Made by a program: the position numbers and the translations under genes | In this document: positions 39,185 to 53,909 of the stretch, one piece after another | Layout of the letters: each line of letters opens with the position of its first letter | How positions within the stretch are numbered: position 1 is the stretch's first letter | Source of the DNA: Takifugu bimaculatus | Lineage: Eukaryota; Chordata; Actinopteri; Tetraodontiformes; Tetraodontidae | Assembly (NCBI GenBank): GCA_004026145.2 | Contig: CP034975.1 | Span: 16,786,546 to 16,850,545, forward strand | Length of the DNA stretch: 64,000 nt | Direction of reading: 5' to 3' | Notes under the pieces: model-generated | The model's database searches: none | The model's input: only the letters and a program-made list of their open reading frames with translations | What the model was told of the DNA's origin: nothing

Positions 39185-39395
39185 TCATCCCTTTCAGGGT
39201 CACAGGGAGGGAGCTGGAGCCTGCTTAGGGGAGAAGCAACAGTACACCTGTGGGTGCAGCATCTTGTTCAAGGGGACCTCGGCATTGCTCTGAAGGTGTT
39301 CCAGCACCTTCCCCTGCTCCCACTACTACCAGAACACCTTCCATATGTTGTGTCTTGAACCAAAAACCCTTCTCTTCTCCCCAACAGACTGAGCT
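39185..39395. repeat. Dispersed repeat copy B
   Basis: Shares with 34700-34912 the same order of blocks: a CTTGTTCAAGGGGACCTCGGCA core, then GGTGTTCCAGCACCTTCCCC, ACCAGAACACCTT and CTTGAACCAAAAACCCTTCTC. It is more diverged than copy A and in the same orientation. Confidence 0.55.
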
Positions 39396-40945
39396 CCCGC
39401 CCCCTGACGTTAAAGCTTGTATTCAAGAATGAAACTGGAAACCACCATCATGTCTCCTCAGAAAAGTCTGCAAGTAAAGAGAGACAGTGATGTGTGATGA
39501 TTCCCAGAGCAGACACATGTCCTGGAATACTATTTCCTTGCTCTCTGCTAGCAAAATAATGAATTCCAAAGCTGCATGCAAAGGATTATTTGTGTATGAT
39601 GATTCTCAACAGCCCCCAGGTGTCTCCTTGTGGTCAGTCCTGGTCTCCACCAGTACTGCATGAATTAACCATCTCTAAAGTGGTGAGAAGTGTACCAGTG
39701 TGTCAGAGAGGAAGGTCCAGCTGGGGCTTTGTGTACACAGGCCATCAAGCTAAATAAATGCCTGTTTTTTGGAATTGCCTTTAGCATCCAGGTATGTTGG
39801 TTAATCAGAGACAGCAAGCTGACACTACTGACCTTCTTCATACCAGTGCTGCCAGTAATAACACTGCAGCAGACACATAGGCAGGTAATCCAGCGATGGC
39901 GGCAATGAGCCAACTTTTTAGGAATGTTGATTTTTAGCACTCCACTGGCCTGAAGGAATTTTACTCCATTGTTGATGGAAATGTAGGTTTCACACTGCAA
40001 AATAATTATTTAACCAGAATGTTAACTGCAGGGGTTCCACCTGCCGAGGCTGCTGCCTGCTGTGAGGTCCTTCAGTCCGCGTGTGCTATTGAACTGAATA
40101 ATGTGTAGGTTGATGAAAATACTCGATTCACTTGGCAGCTCGTCACTGCCACTCATGTGATCTGCCTGTGGTTATTGCCTAAATCTGCCTCCCACAGGAG
40201 GTGCATGGCTGGTACTGCTTTAGGCACGGCTGATCTCATTACAGCACTAAGTTCCTCTGGGAAATCTTCACTTGGCCTTTATTGGCGGCTCATTGATGTC
40301 CTACAGTGGCATTTTCTGATGTTCTGCCTCTACATAATATACTGCGAAATAAAAACTGACCAGCTGTTTGTGTTTGAACACAAGGGTGAGGTGAGTATTT
40401 TCATACACCTGCCGGCTACCTTGATCAGATTGAACTGGCGGAGCAACACAGATGCCTGATCTCTAATTAATAATTAGCCTTGTTTAGAAAAAGGGGAACC
40501 CTAATAACCTGATCATATTAAGGGGGAGATTATGGAGATAAATTATCCTCTGAAATCATGTTTTCCAACAGGACACTAACAGCAATGTAAAAAGTTATTT
40601 CTGAACTGTATGAAGAACCTGTGGGCGGTCAGGCTGTGGGTTTCTGTGAAGTGGCTCAAGGCCTATTCATTTATAATAGTTGCGGATTAAATACGGTTGT
40701 TTAAAACATTTACTCTTATAGGAATGGAGGAAAGCTCAATTTCATACATTTGGAATTAGATTTTTGTTGTTACCATGCTGAGTTGATTTTTGTTTTTGTG
40801 TTTGCAGCTTTCCTCTTGGCCTCCACTTAAGCTGTGCAGGAGGGACAGACGAGCGGACGGACGGGTGGACAGACGGAGGATTTACTGCCTTTATTTTGCC
40901 TGTTCTCCCCCTGCTCCCCACTGCCTCCTCTGTACGACTGAAGCC

Positions 40946-43900
40946 ATGCCCATCGTGTCTGCCAGCACAGGTACAGCAACACACCAGCTCAGGCTGCTTG
41001 TTGATGCTCTCTGGCGCTTCGTGCTGTTTGTTTTTTTTGTAGTTTGCTGTCATCATTTTGGTTCTTTTGTGCTCCGTAGGGCTGCATGAGACTCTGGCCC
41101 TGCTCACCTCTCAGCTCCATCCAGACACTAACCACAAAGAAGACCTGGTCTTCCTCAAAGATGTCTTCAGTGAGAAGAGCCTCAGTTACATCATGAAGGT
41201 TGATGACCTCTCTTAAAAAGTCTCATGGTTTTATGACCAGTGGCCGTGCACCAGTGGCCGTGCACCAGTGGCCGCACCAGTGGCCGTGCACCAGTGGACG
41301 TGCACCAGTAGCTGCACCAGTGGCCGTGCACCAGTGGACGTGCACTAGTAGCTGCACCAGTGGACGTGCACCAGTGGCTGTGCACCAGTGGACGTGCACC
41401 AGTGGCTGTGCACCAGTGGCTGTGCACCAGTGGCTGTGCACCAGTGGCTGTGCACCAGTGGCCGTGCACCAGTGGACGTGCACCAGTGGACGTGCACCAG
41501 TGGCTGCACCAGTGGCCGTGCATCAGTGGCCGTGCACCAGTGGCTGCACCAGTGGCCGTGCACCAGTGGCCGTGCACCAGTGGCTGCACTAGTAGCTGCA
41601 CCAGTGGCCGTGCACCAGTGGCTGCACTAGTAGCTGCACCAGTGGCCGTGCACCAGTGGCTGCACTAGTAGCTGCACCAGTGGCCGTGCACCAGTGGACG
41701 TGCACCAATGGCTGCACCAGTGGCCGTGCACCAGTGGCCGTGCACCAGTGGCTGCACTAGTGGCTGCACCAGTGGCCGTGCACCAGTGGCTGCACTAGTA
41801 GCTGCACCAGTGGCCGTGCACCAGTGGCTGCACTAGTGGCTGCACCAGTGGCCGTGCACCATCAACCACAGAATAATTATTAAAGTCATTAAACAAACCT
41901 CCCAATGATAACAGTAGCTTTTAAAATGCGCTGTTTGAAATTATTACTTAGAACAGAGTTTCCAAACATTTTTTAGGTTGTAAAGAACTGAAAATGATCA
42001 TTGGTTGAATTTACAGCTTTGTGAGGTCACATTTACTGAAATCAACAGATATTCCTATAAAAGAAGAACCCTGCTTTCTGTAACAAAATCCATCTTCATG
42101 CATGACAATGCACCATTATGCTGCGTGGAATATGCAACGAATTCCTCTGCATCAGCGGCCGCTATGGGCATGAAAGGAGAGAAACCCGGCCTCCCCGGTC
42201 CTCCTGTGAGCTCAGCCCTCTTAAGAATCTTTGGAGAATCCAAACAGCACCTCTGGGAGGCTACTCTGATATCCTACAAGGAAATTCAAGCAGAAACTCT
42301 ACAAAACCTCGGAAGTTCAATGGTTGCAAGGATTGTGATGCTATCAAATAAGGGGGTCTGATGTTAAACTGTAACTTGACCAGTTCAGGGGGTTTTGATA
42401 GAAATAGCTTTTGATTTCAGTAAATATGACCTAATGCTGCAAATTTAATAAACTACCATTTTCAGTTCTTTAAAACCTATAAAATATTTTGAATAATAAT
42501 TTAGGACAGTGCAGTTTAAGTCTTTTGTTTTTGAAATAAAGCTACTGTTGCTAGTTGGAGGTTTGTTCAATGACACTTGACAGGTACACTAGCACTTAAT
42601 GACTTGAAAAATATGCTGACTCATTTTCATATGTTATATAGGAAAATGTAATTTCTAATAATTTGGAATGCAGCGAAAATGCAGCTTAGCTTCTAGAGTC
42701 GGCTGTAGAATCTGTATCTTTAGGTTTCACATGTATGTTTTCAGTTAGAGCTGCCTTTAGGGTCATGGGACTTCATCTTTGTGTGTTGGTTTTACGGTCC
42801 AGATCCACGATAAATTGAAGGAGTTCGAGAAACACAGCCCCACTCCAGTTCTGCACAGCGCCTCCTGTCTGGCAGAAGATGTAAGTGTGATCTTTTGCCA
42901 ATGCTGCAACAAAAGTGGACACTAATTTATAATGTAATTGAACGTATTTAATGTCTAGCTAAGGTGTTTTCTAAAGTTGCATTAGAGTGAGATGTCGTCC
43001 AATGTTTGAAATCTTTTGTTCATGTGACCAGCTTGCAGAGGAGCTTCAGAACAAACCACTGGAGGAGGATGAGAGGGAACTGCTTCACCTGCTCAGCACG
43101 CCACACATCAAGGTACATACTCGCAGAACACACACTATGCAAGGTCTCCAGGTTTGGGAGGGGGCCCCATTTTATCTGCTTATTTCTGTGTAATTGTTAC
43201 GAACCACTGTGCAATGCAAGACGCATGAGGAGCACCATCAAGTGTGAAGCAAAGGTAACGACAGCTGGAATCTGACGCCACATACGCGGTCGTGGGGGGG
43301 ACTTGAAAATCTTGCTTTGGGCACTCCATTGGCTACAGCCCTGCTCATTGCACTCCTGTAAATTCGGAATTTGCCGTCCTATGCAATAGTTTTCAGGCTT
43401 CTGATCTGCTCTATGTTGGCATTTTCCCCCACGAGCTGCTCTGACTTTCCACCGTTACGTAATGGCCGTGTCAGAGCTGCCTATTGGTTCCTTCTGTCCT
43501 CCGCGAGCACACACACACACACACACACACACACTGCTCATCAATCAAGTGATTAACTTTTAACTTGTTGGCCTCTTGGTGAACACAAACATGATGACTC
43601 GCAGAGCTGCGTGCTCACTGTAAAAGCTTCCACAAAGGAGCAGCTTAGTGTTTTTTGTCTCATCTAGCTTGTCTTCCTTTGATTTTCCTCAAAGAACCCA
43701 CTTTTAAGGGTGTCCAGATATTTGTAATTCCTTCTTTATTGCTGCTACAATGACACTTATCTCTGTTCTCTAAAGGCAGTGCTGTCAGCTCACGACACGG
43801 TGGCCCAGAAGAATTTTGACCCGGTGTTGCCGCCACTACCCGAGGACGTAGACAATGATTTGAAGGAAGAGTCTGTGAAAATTGTTCGACTAGTGAAAAA

Positions 43901-46900
43901 CAAGGAGCCACTGGTGAGAAAAAAAAGATTTACAGAATTACAATTTAATAACAACTAGTTAAATCACTGTGACTATATGACAGTGATTCAGCCTCCATGG
44001 TTTCATTTAATTTCTTTCAAATGTGCTTCATTTCCTGATAAACGAGAGCCCATTTACATCACACCTATGAAGTCTGTGAAAAGATGGTGTCTGCAGGACG
44101 GACAACGCTGGCCACGCCTAGCTTAGTGCTGCCTGAGTTACCTCTAAACATTACAGTCAATACATTTGTGCCTTTTCATTCAGGGAGCGACTATCCGAAG
44201 AGATGAGGCCACAGGAGCTGTAATAGTGGCCAGGATCATGAGGGGAGGGGCGGCTGACCGCAGTGGTGAGCCTAAACAGCGCTGTCAACACTGTGTGATA
44301 ATCTCTGTTTAATTTCTCTGTCAAATGTGGGCTTCCAAAAAAATGACTTCTTTTTTTTATCTCTGCGGCAGCACAGACAGTAAAGTGAGGAGATTACGTT
44401 GTATAACCCCGTGAACTGTCGGAGATCAAATCCTTGAGATTAGAGCTGCAAGATTGCATATTTTGAGATTAAAAAAAGGGATGCTCCTGACTCTTTGCCA
44501 TGGAGATGACTTGATTCCACTGGAAAACTCTTGTATTTGGTTCATCTGATGTGTATATGATGATTTTTCCATCGCATCTGTCCAGATTGTTCTTTGGGTG
44601 TGTGTTGTTTGTCTTTCCAGGGCTGGTGCACGTTGGAGATGAGCTTCGAGAGGTTAATGGAAATCTGGTAACACACAAAAGGCCAGATGAAATCAGCCAG
44701 ATTCTGGTAAAAAAGAAGCTAAAGGATCACAATAACTTCTGTTGAAGTATTATTGAGTATGACTGCTGCTGTTTGATTATCAGTCCCAATCACAGGGTTC
44801 CATTACACTGAAAATTATTCCAGCTGTTGCAGAAGATGACAGGATGAAAGAAAGCCGGGTGAGGAATCAAACTTTTCTCCTCGGATACATTGAACCTTCA
44901 AAAACTTCACAAATAGAAGACTATTTTAGCTCAACAGCCTATTAATCTGTTTGGATGTGGATCTACCAACAAACACCTCCCCTGATGGAGTTTTATCTGA
45001 AAGATTTTTTTAGCCAATCAGTTTTAAAGGCAGCATTCACAGAGCTGACATATTTTAATATCTGGATAAAGCCTGTGAAGTAACTCTGTGTTGGAACTTG
45101 GTCACGGGGAACTCCCACCTACCTAGAAAGAAGCTTCCTGTGGTTGGGATTAAAGTTTCTTTATCATGATGAGCAACTAACAGTTGTTAGTGACTACTTT
45201 CCTCCATTGTTTTTTAGATCTTATGCTAAGATAAAAGGCTTCTATAGCTTAATTGTAGTATCAATCCAGATCTCATCAAGAAAGCAAGTTTTACTTTATA
45301 AAATATGAAACTATTTCCAAAGGTCTACCTTCGAGCCTTATTTGACTACACACCATATGAGGACAAGGCCACACCGTGCCAAGAGGCCGGGCTTCCTTTC
45401 AAGAGGCGGGACATTCTGCAGGTTGTTAGCCAAGATGACGCCACCTGGTGGCAGGCCAAGAGAGTGGGCGACTGCAGCCTGCGAGCCGCGCTCATCCCAT
45501 CTACTCAGTTCCAGGAGAGGTCAGCTGTCGTATAAATAGCATGGCATGTATGTCTTAATACAGTTTGCGCTTTCAAAACAAACATTTCCTCTTCTTTTTT
45601 TTCAGGCGCTTGAGATATAGGATGAAAATGGGATCTATCCCTGCCATGATATCATCTAAAGCCCCCACGTGTATGTAAGCCTATTTTGCATTCTACAGTT
45701 TAACAGTATTTACAACAATCTAAAATATAATCCTAGATGTACAAGCTTACATCTACAGATACAGTATGCATTGACTAAATTTCATCAAGCTAAGGAGGCA
45801 CAGAAAGAGAGATTATGTGACAAACGGGGGATCTGAGGATAATCTCTCAAACAAAAACCACATAATCTGCCGTCTCATTTCCTAAGGCAATTTGTTAGTG
45901 GAGTAAAACAAAGTGGTTTGATAAACAACAGGTGGTGGGTGAGTTGATTTGGTGTCTCCACATGAACTCTGACTAATCTTCAAAAATGCAGTTATCATGC
46001 AACACTATGCTCACAGTACATTTTCACACATGTTGACAGCACTCATGTTTTAGAACCTTTTGAAATTAATCTAATAACACGACTGGAGTAAAGTTAAGGT
46101 TTGGGTTTGAAAGATTTTTTTAAATCACCTAGTTTATGTCTGTACATTGTTATTTCTATTGTGTAGATCTTGGTTTTTATCACTAATATTTATACAAATA
46201 TTGATTTAGGGTGCCCCCACACTTCTACATGTATGTACAGAAGCCTAGAATATAATAATTATAATATAATATTGACAATAAATGACCTCTGGCCTGGAAA
46301 TGGTCTGGGTAAAAATCCATTTTGTGAAAGTGAAGAGGTTTTTGGTGAAGTTAAGTTCTTACAGTCTATGTCCTCGCCTCATTCTGACACACTGGCCTTT
46401 TAAAATCCGCTCTGATGGTGTCAGAGGCCGTTTCACACAGCTTTTGTGTGTTTCTTGCATTGCTGACCTCAGATGATCGTGCTGAGAGAGGTAGGTAGAA
46501 ATGAATCTTTGCATTCACCTTTTAATGTTCTTACCCAGCTTACCCGTTTCACCTTTATACTCCCTCTAATTGTCGTACTGTTTAAAATCTCGACTCTTCT
46601 TCCTCGCCTGCTCCTGTCTGGCCCCCTGCAGAAGACTGTGATGGTGAAGGAGCTTTGAATGGAAAGGACACAGGTGAGGAGGCGTCGTCACCGACTACCA
46701 GAGTCTGTGTGTGCAGCTTCATCTCATTTTGATTGCAGGTGTGGCGTAGTTCTGCTTTGTTTCTGTTCAGCTACATAGTTGGAGTCAGAGCGAGATGTAG
46801 CATCTCACCTCTCACCTGATGATCTGTTCAAAACGTCCCTGCTGTTAATCCGGCCTCCTGTTTAAAATGATATAATATGCAGGTTGATGCACCCCCAGGG

Positions 46901-48882
46901 GCTCTCAAAAAGGCCTCCCATTGTCACGTAAAAGTCACCTTTCTGCTTCTGCCACCCATCAACATGCACCGTCCCCGGTTTTTCCTTTTCTTTGCTCTTC
47001 AGCACTGCTGACTGTAGCTGTGTGCTTGTTGGCTTTGAGCTCAGCTCTTCCTGTCTGACCTTGTGGTGGCACATGTGCAGCAAGGCCAGCGAGCTTTCAC
47101 ACACTGTCTGTTGCAGCTGATTGTGCTTCTAAGTGAGTCTCCCGTCACGCCGAAAGGCCTTTTAAGCGTTTGTTCGGTGGAACGGTAGATGCATGGCTGC
47201 TCATGGTCTGCTGTTCTGATGAGATTTATGGCCAATGATCTAATATGAGCTGTAGTTTCTCTCAAGAGTAAGGCAGCCCCCACCTTCTGTGGCCATGCTT
47301 TCTCATGGGATTTTTACTCAGGTACTCTTCCGGATTTTTGGTCTTACTCCATGTGTCTGTTGTGGTGTCCAACCCAGAATAGGAAAACTTTTGAGAACCA
47401 GGCTTTGTTCTGTATCCTGTGTTGCTCAGTGAAGACTGAGGAGTTTTTGAGTGTGTTCTAACACGGATGTTTCCGGACGACAGCCAGCCTGCGCAGAAAT
47501 TTACGCCTCAAGAAAGACCGTCAAGAACCCAAGACTCCAGACGCCAATCAGGCAGACTTTCGCATTTATGAAGAAGTGACGCAGTATTTGCCCCGCCCCG
47601 GCGATCGGCCTCGTCTTATCGTGCTGATCGGTACGTTCAATCTGGGCATTGGTGACGCACAAGCAGCTCCGCTCATAAGTGAAAATGCTGTGTGTTGAAC
47701 AATCTGGGGGTTTTCAGGATACGTTTCACCAAAACAGGAGTGCGTGTCATCATCCTGCTCAGAAGTTTAATTACATGTTTACAGGTTCTGTAGGAGCCCG
47801 GATCAGTGAACTTAAACAGCAGCTGATCGCAGAAAATCCTCGAAGATATGGGCTGGCTGTACCCCGTGAGTGTGTGTTTTCACTGTGTGAGGCTTCCACG
47901 GTCATCAGATCTATTTTACAATCCAAGTTTTTATGCAGCACTACACCACTGACGGAGTGTCCTGTCTGTTAAACAGCCACCATCATTAGAACCATGTCAT
48001 AGATACATTTAATGTGCTTCACATCCTTGCATGTGACCCGTAGACACCACCCGAGCCCGGAAGTGTCACGAGAGGGAGGGCATAGAGTATCACTTCATCA
48101 CCCGAGCTGCCTTTGAGTCCGATATCCACAACGGCAAGTAAGTATTCAAGTCTCTAGCCGAGGGACGCAAATTCACAATAAATGCTTTTTAGGATACGGT
48201 CGTAAAGTGAGTCCACTGTTCAGCTCGTGCATATTTACTAAAAACGTTCATGATGAATTTCCATCTGCAGATTTATCGAGTATGGGGAGTACAAAGATAA
48301 TCTGTATGGCACCAGTTTGGAGTCCATTCATAAAGTGTTGAGTCAAAACAAGGTGTGTCCTGATGGATGTTCAACCAGAGGTTAGTGGCTGCACACAGGC
48401 CGTATCTGTAATTGACCTGCACATTATTAATGTGGTCCCCAAACGCATCGTTACACACACAGTCCTGATACTTTTAACTTAAACCATTCAATTTCACCTT
48501 CTCACTCAGGTGCTGAAAACTCTCCGTACGGCAGAGTTCAAACCATTCATCATCTTTGTAAAGCCCCACGTCACCGAGAGTCAAAAGAAACACGGCTCTT
48601 CTTCCTCCCTCGGCTTTATGATCACAGTGAGTTACTGGAACAGCTGACTTTTGAAATAAGTAGAACTGCAGCTGATTCCCCCCCCCCCTTTGTGCGGACT
48701 AGGAGGAAGACCTACAGGAAATGAAGAGTTCTGCCGAGAGGATGGACGAATGCTATGGCCACTGGGTGGACTACATCCTGGTGAAGGAGGACCCCGCCAG
48801 TGCCTTAGCAGAGCTGCAGCTGGTGCTGGACAGAGTGCAGATGGAGCCCCAGTGGGTGCCTGCGTCCTGGCTGAGGCTCTAA
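40946..48882 (+). CDS. mpp3: MAGUK p55 scaffold protein MPP3
   Basis: Cell-polarity scaffold at junctions and synapses. Exons 40946-40970, 41080-41198, 42803-42880, 43032-43112, 43776-43913, 44184-44265, 44621-44706, 44784-44858, 45323-45519, 45606-45670, 46635-46673, 47484-47630, 47785-47865, 48044-48137, 48271-48380, 48510-48626, 48703-48882; 570 aa expected, near human MPP3. Domains: paired L27 (about residues 9-115), PDZ (134-215), SH3 (229-297), HOOK linker and guanylate-kinase-like domain (370 to the end). The GK P-loop reads LIGSVGARISEL, without a catalytic Lys, as in MPP3. One extra C at 48359-48360 breaks the frame of the GK domain. A 5' UTR part probably begins at 40808. Convergent with psmc5. 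mpp3a versus mpp3b is not resolved. Confidence 0.95.
41237..41861. repeat. 12/14-bp minisatellite in mpp3 intron
   Basis: About 46 copies of CCAGTGGCCGTGCA, or its 12-bp form CCAGTGGCTGCA, with CTAGTAGCTGCA variants. The array lies between coding exons 2 and 3 of mpp3, starting 39 bp after the donor. Long open frames through it on both strands are repeat artefacts. Confidence 0.97.
41972..42483 (+). mobile_element. Decayed Tc1/mariner-like transposon fragment
   Basis: A ~26-bp imperfect inverted pair bounds it: 41972-41997 (TTTTAGGTTGTAAAGAACTG...) and 42457-42483 (CATTTTCAGTTCTTTAAAAC...). Between them the plus strand keeps Tc1 transposase C-terminal landmarks: FMHDNAP near 42090, KGEKPG, then LWEATLISYKEIQAETLQNL and ARIV near 42255-42350. 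The DNP-x-E catalytic region is replaced by internal deletion or divergence and the reading frame is short, so this is non-autonomous and dead. It sits in an mpp3 intron in the same orientation as the gene. Confidence 0.8.
43507..43534. repeat. (CA)n microsatellite in mpp3 intron
   Basis: About 14 CA units in the intron between 43112 and 43776. Confidence 0.9.
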
Positions 48883-49391
48883 CCTGATTGACCTGCTGGA
48901 TCACAGCACAAACTGCAGGAAGCATTCTCTGCACGGAAGTATGATCGCTGCCATAGTAACCACTCTGCAAACATAGCCGGACCAGTCCTACATATCCACA
49001 GTGACTGGAAGTCGCAAAATTGGTCTGATCATGAAGCGACATTTTGAACTGTATCCACTCAAAGGGGCCCGCGGAGAAGACGGGGGACGGAGCTTCCGAA
49101 GGAGGGCGGCAGTGTCATGGTTACCGAGATGTTTACTGTGATGGCAGCTACAGTGTGAAGTGCCATATCATTTACTACACAGAAACTGGGATGACTCAGC
49201 CCATCTGCTCATGCTACGAGTCTAAAAGAAGAAAAACATGTTGGTGTTGAACCTAAGAGAGTGGCTGACAAAACCCACGAGCCAGTTGGTGTTATTGGGG
49301 GAAAACATTTACTTTAGAGTGACTTGTGTAACAACTGTAAATCAAACAAAAGAAGGAAAATATACATGTGTGCCGGAACAGAAAAGGCCTT
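48883..49391. other. Convergent mpp3 / psmc5 3' ends
   Basis: The mpp3 stop (48882, plus strand) and the psmc5 stop (49392, minus strand) face each other across 509 bp, which must hold both 3' UTRs. No AATAAA or ATTAAA is seen on the plus strand after mpp3. On the minus strand an AGTAAA variant lies near 49309-49314. The two transcripts may overlap. Confidence 0.5.
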
Positions 49392-52216
<2,825 letters not shown>

Positions 52217-52604
52217 GTTGAATTTTTCTACATCCGCTTTAGCGACCGACTCATTTCCGGAACACTACTAGAACCATTTTAAACACACCGCCACCTACTG
52301 CCCGAGTTGAGAAACGACATAGCCGCGTTTGATGTTAAAATTGGACTTTAAAAAGCTGTGACTTTCCACAGTTTCAGACATATTTTCTGGATTTAAACTG
52401 AGAGGAGGAGGAGCAGCCATGGATGTTTGTAGAACTCCACACCTGAGCTCTTATATGAGCCCTGAGCAGCAGACTCAGGATCCCAGTTTAATCACCCAGA
52501 CAAGTCTGGAAGGAGAGAGAGATCATTTCACACGATCTCTGTGATTTGTTTTCTTTACAAAATATTTCTGCAGTAAATTCCTAATTATAAAAGATACTTC
52601 AATG
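52217..52604. other. psmc5 promoter region
   Basis: Short spacer between the psmc5 start and the end of the smarcd2 3' UTR. No gene seen. The psmc5 transcription start is expected just above 52216; the flanking sequence holds two CTTTTT/CCGGAA-like ETS-type cores (near 52255), which is only suggestive. Confidence 0.35.
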
Positions 52605-53909
52605 CAAAAACATGTGCAAGTATATTTATTGTTAAAAAAAATTCAAACTGTATAAAATATAAAGTCCTTTGACTGACATGCAAACATTTATCAAAGAGGA
52701 TGTACAAAAATATTGGGACACAATTATCAAGTGCCTTTTTCACAAAACCTGGCACATTGAGACCTATGAATGCGGAATGTTTCAAGAAATGCAGTTCATC
52801 TCTTGTAATGGCAACAAAACCCAAGAGGTATTTCAATGAAACCTTAACTCAAAGGTAAATATGTACACAATGGCTTGGTGCATGTTGACATGGCATTCCA
52901 ATATAATTAACTTTCTTGGGTGGTGTAGCTGCTTTATTCCAAAAAGCTTAACACAGCTCATCTTCCTGCCATCAAAACAATGAAAACCCTAAACTGAAAT
53001 TACAATGTAAACATTCCCAGAGGAGACTAAAGGAAAAGTCTGACTAATAAAACACGTATAAACTCCCAGTAACACAATGATGAAAAGTCATCTGAACATA
53101 TGAAATTCTTGGCAGAAAAGAACCCCCAAAAGTACAGGAGTCATTGAACATTTCAGAAGCAAAAGCGCTAACATTTATTAAAGACAATCCATATTTTCTG
53201 GATGTATATTTCACTGGAATGCTCCCACACTTCTGGTGCTTTTGCTTTCTGCAGATTATGGCTTTTAACTGTGAAGGTAAACATAAACCCTTTCAAAATA
53301 AGACACCACGTGGCGTTTCAAAGCACCTACACTCATGTTTTCACATCACTCCATTAACACAAACGTTACAAAAGAAAAAAACATGAACAAGCTCAAAATG
53401 GTGATTCAGGTAAATATATTTTTTAAGACAAGTTAATTTAATCAAGTTCTAAAACGCTGAAAAACTTTATGAACATTTAAGGCGAGGCATTTCTCTGTCA
53501 AATGAATCAGATTGTTGAACACACACTAAAGCTCCTAAAGCATAAGACTCCTAGGATATTAGCACAAAAACATGCCTGGCACCAGAAATGACACATGCAG
53601 CACCATTATGTCAGGAATCGTTCACACAGGACCCAGCAACGTCCACGCTGGAGCAAAGACAGATACGAGACTCAGGTGTGGGCTTCACTCTCAAGTACGG
53701 CTTGTGTACGCAAGCTTCAGATTTAAACGTCTGCAGCTCTAATCATCATAAAACTCCTACTTTTATGTACTGCACAGCCTTCTCGTGGGGAACTTGTAGG
53801 GATTTTCTGGAAAAAATAACCTAATCTCATTTACTCATAAGACCTTCCAGGGAAAATGCTGCATGTTTGAAATTAGTTTTAACATTCCGGCCAGCTGCAG
53901 GATCTGCCT
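52605..53909 (-). other. smarcd2: smarcd2 3' UTR with polyA signal
   Basis: About 1.3 kb of A/T-rich sequence after the smarcd2 stop. On the minus strand AATAAA lies at 52625-52630, which sets the likely end near 52605. No other gene is visible inside it. Confidence 0.55.

Larger units (their letters stand above)
36990..40807. other. Large presumed first intron of mpp3
   Basis: No coding exon was recognised on either strand. It holds a (CA)n tract, a dispersed repeat (39185-39395) and a possible decayed element at about 38025-38330. The rest is featureless to me. Conserved noncoding elements cannot be judged from one sequence. Confidence 0.45.

Noticed and set aside
41191..41668. Overlapping His/Trp/Cys-rich open frames in the mpp3 intron
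   Set aside because: Translations of the 12/14-bp minisatellite in several frames; none belongs to an exon.
41237..41861. Tandem array as a possible CRISPR-like locus
   Set aside because: Units abut directly with no unique spacers, and the genome is vertebrate.
45671..45680. GTAAGC at 45675 as the donor of the mpp3 HOOK exon
   Set aside because: It would leave phase 2 and lead to a stop with either downstream acceptor; GTATGT at 45671 keeps the frame.
49044..49250. Open frame after the mpp3 stop
   Set aside because: Lies in the 3' UTR region, and the upstream MAGUK C-terminus already ends at the conserved WVPASW-type position.
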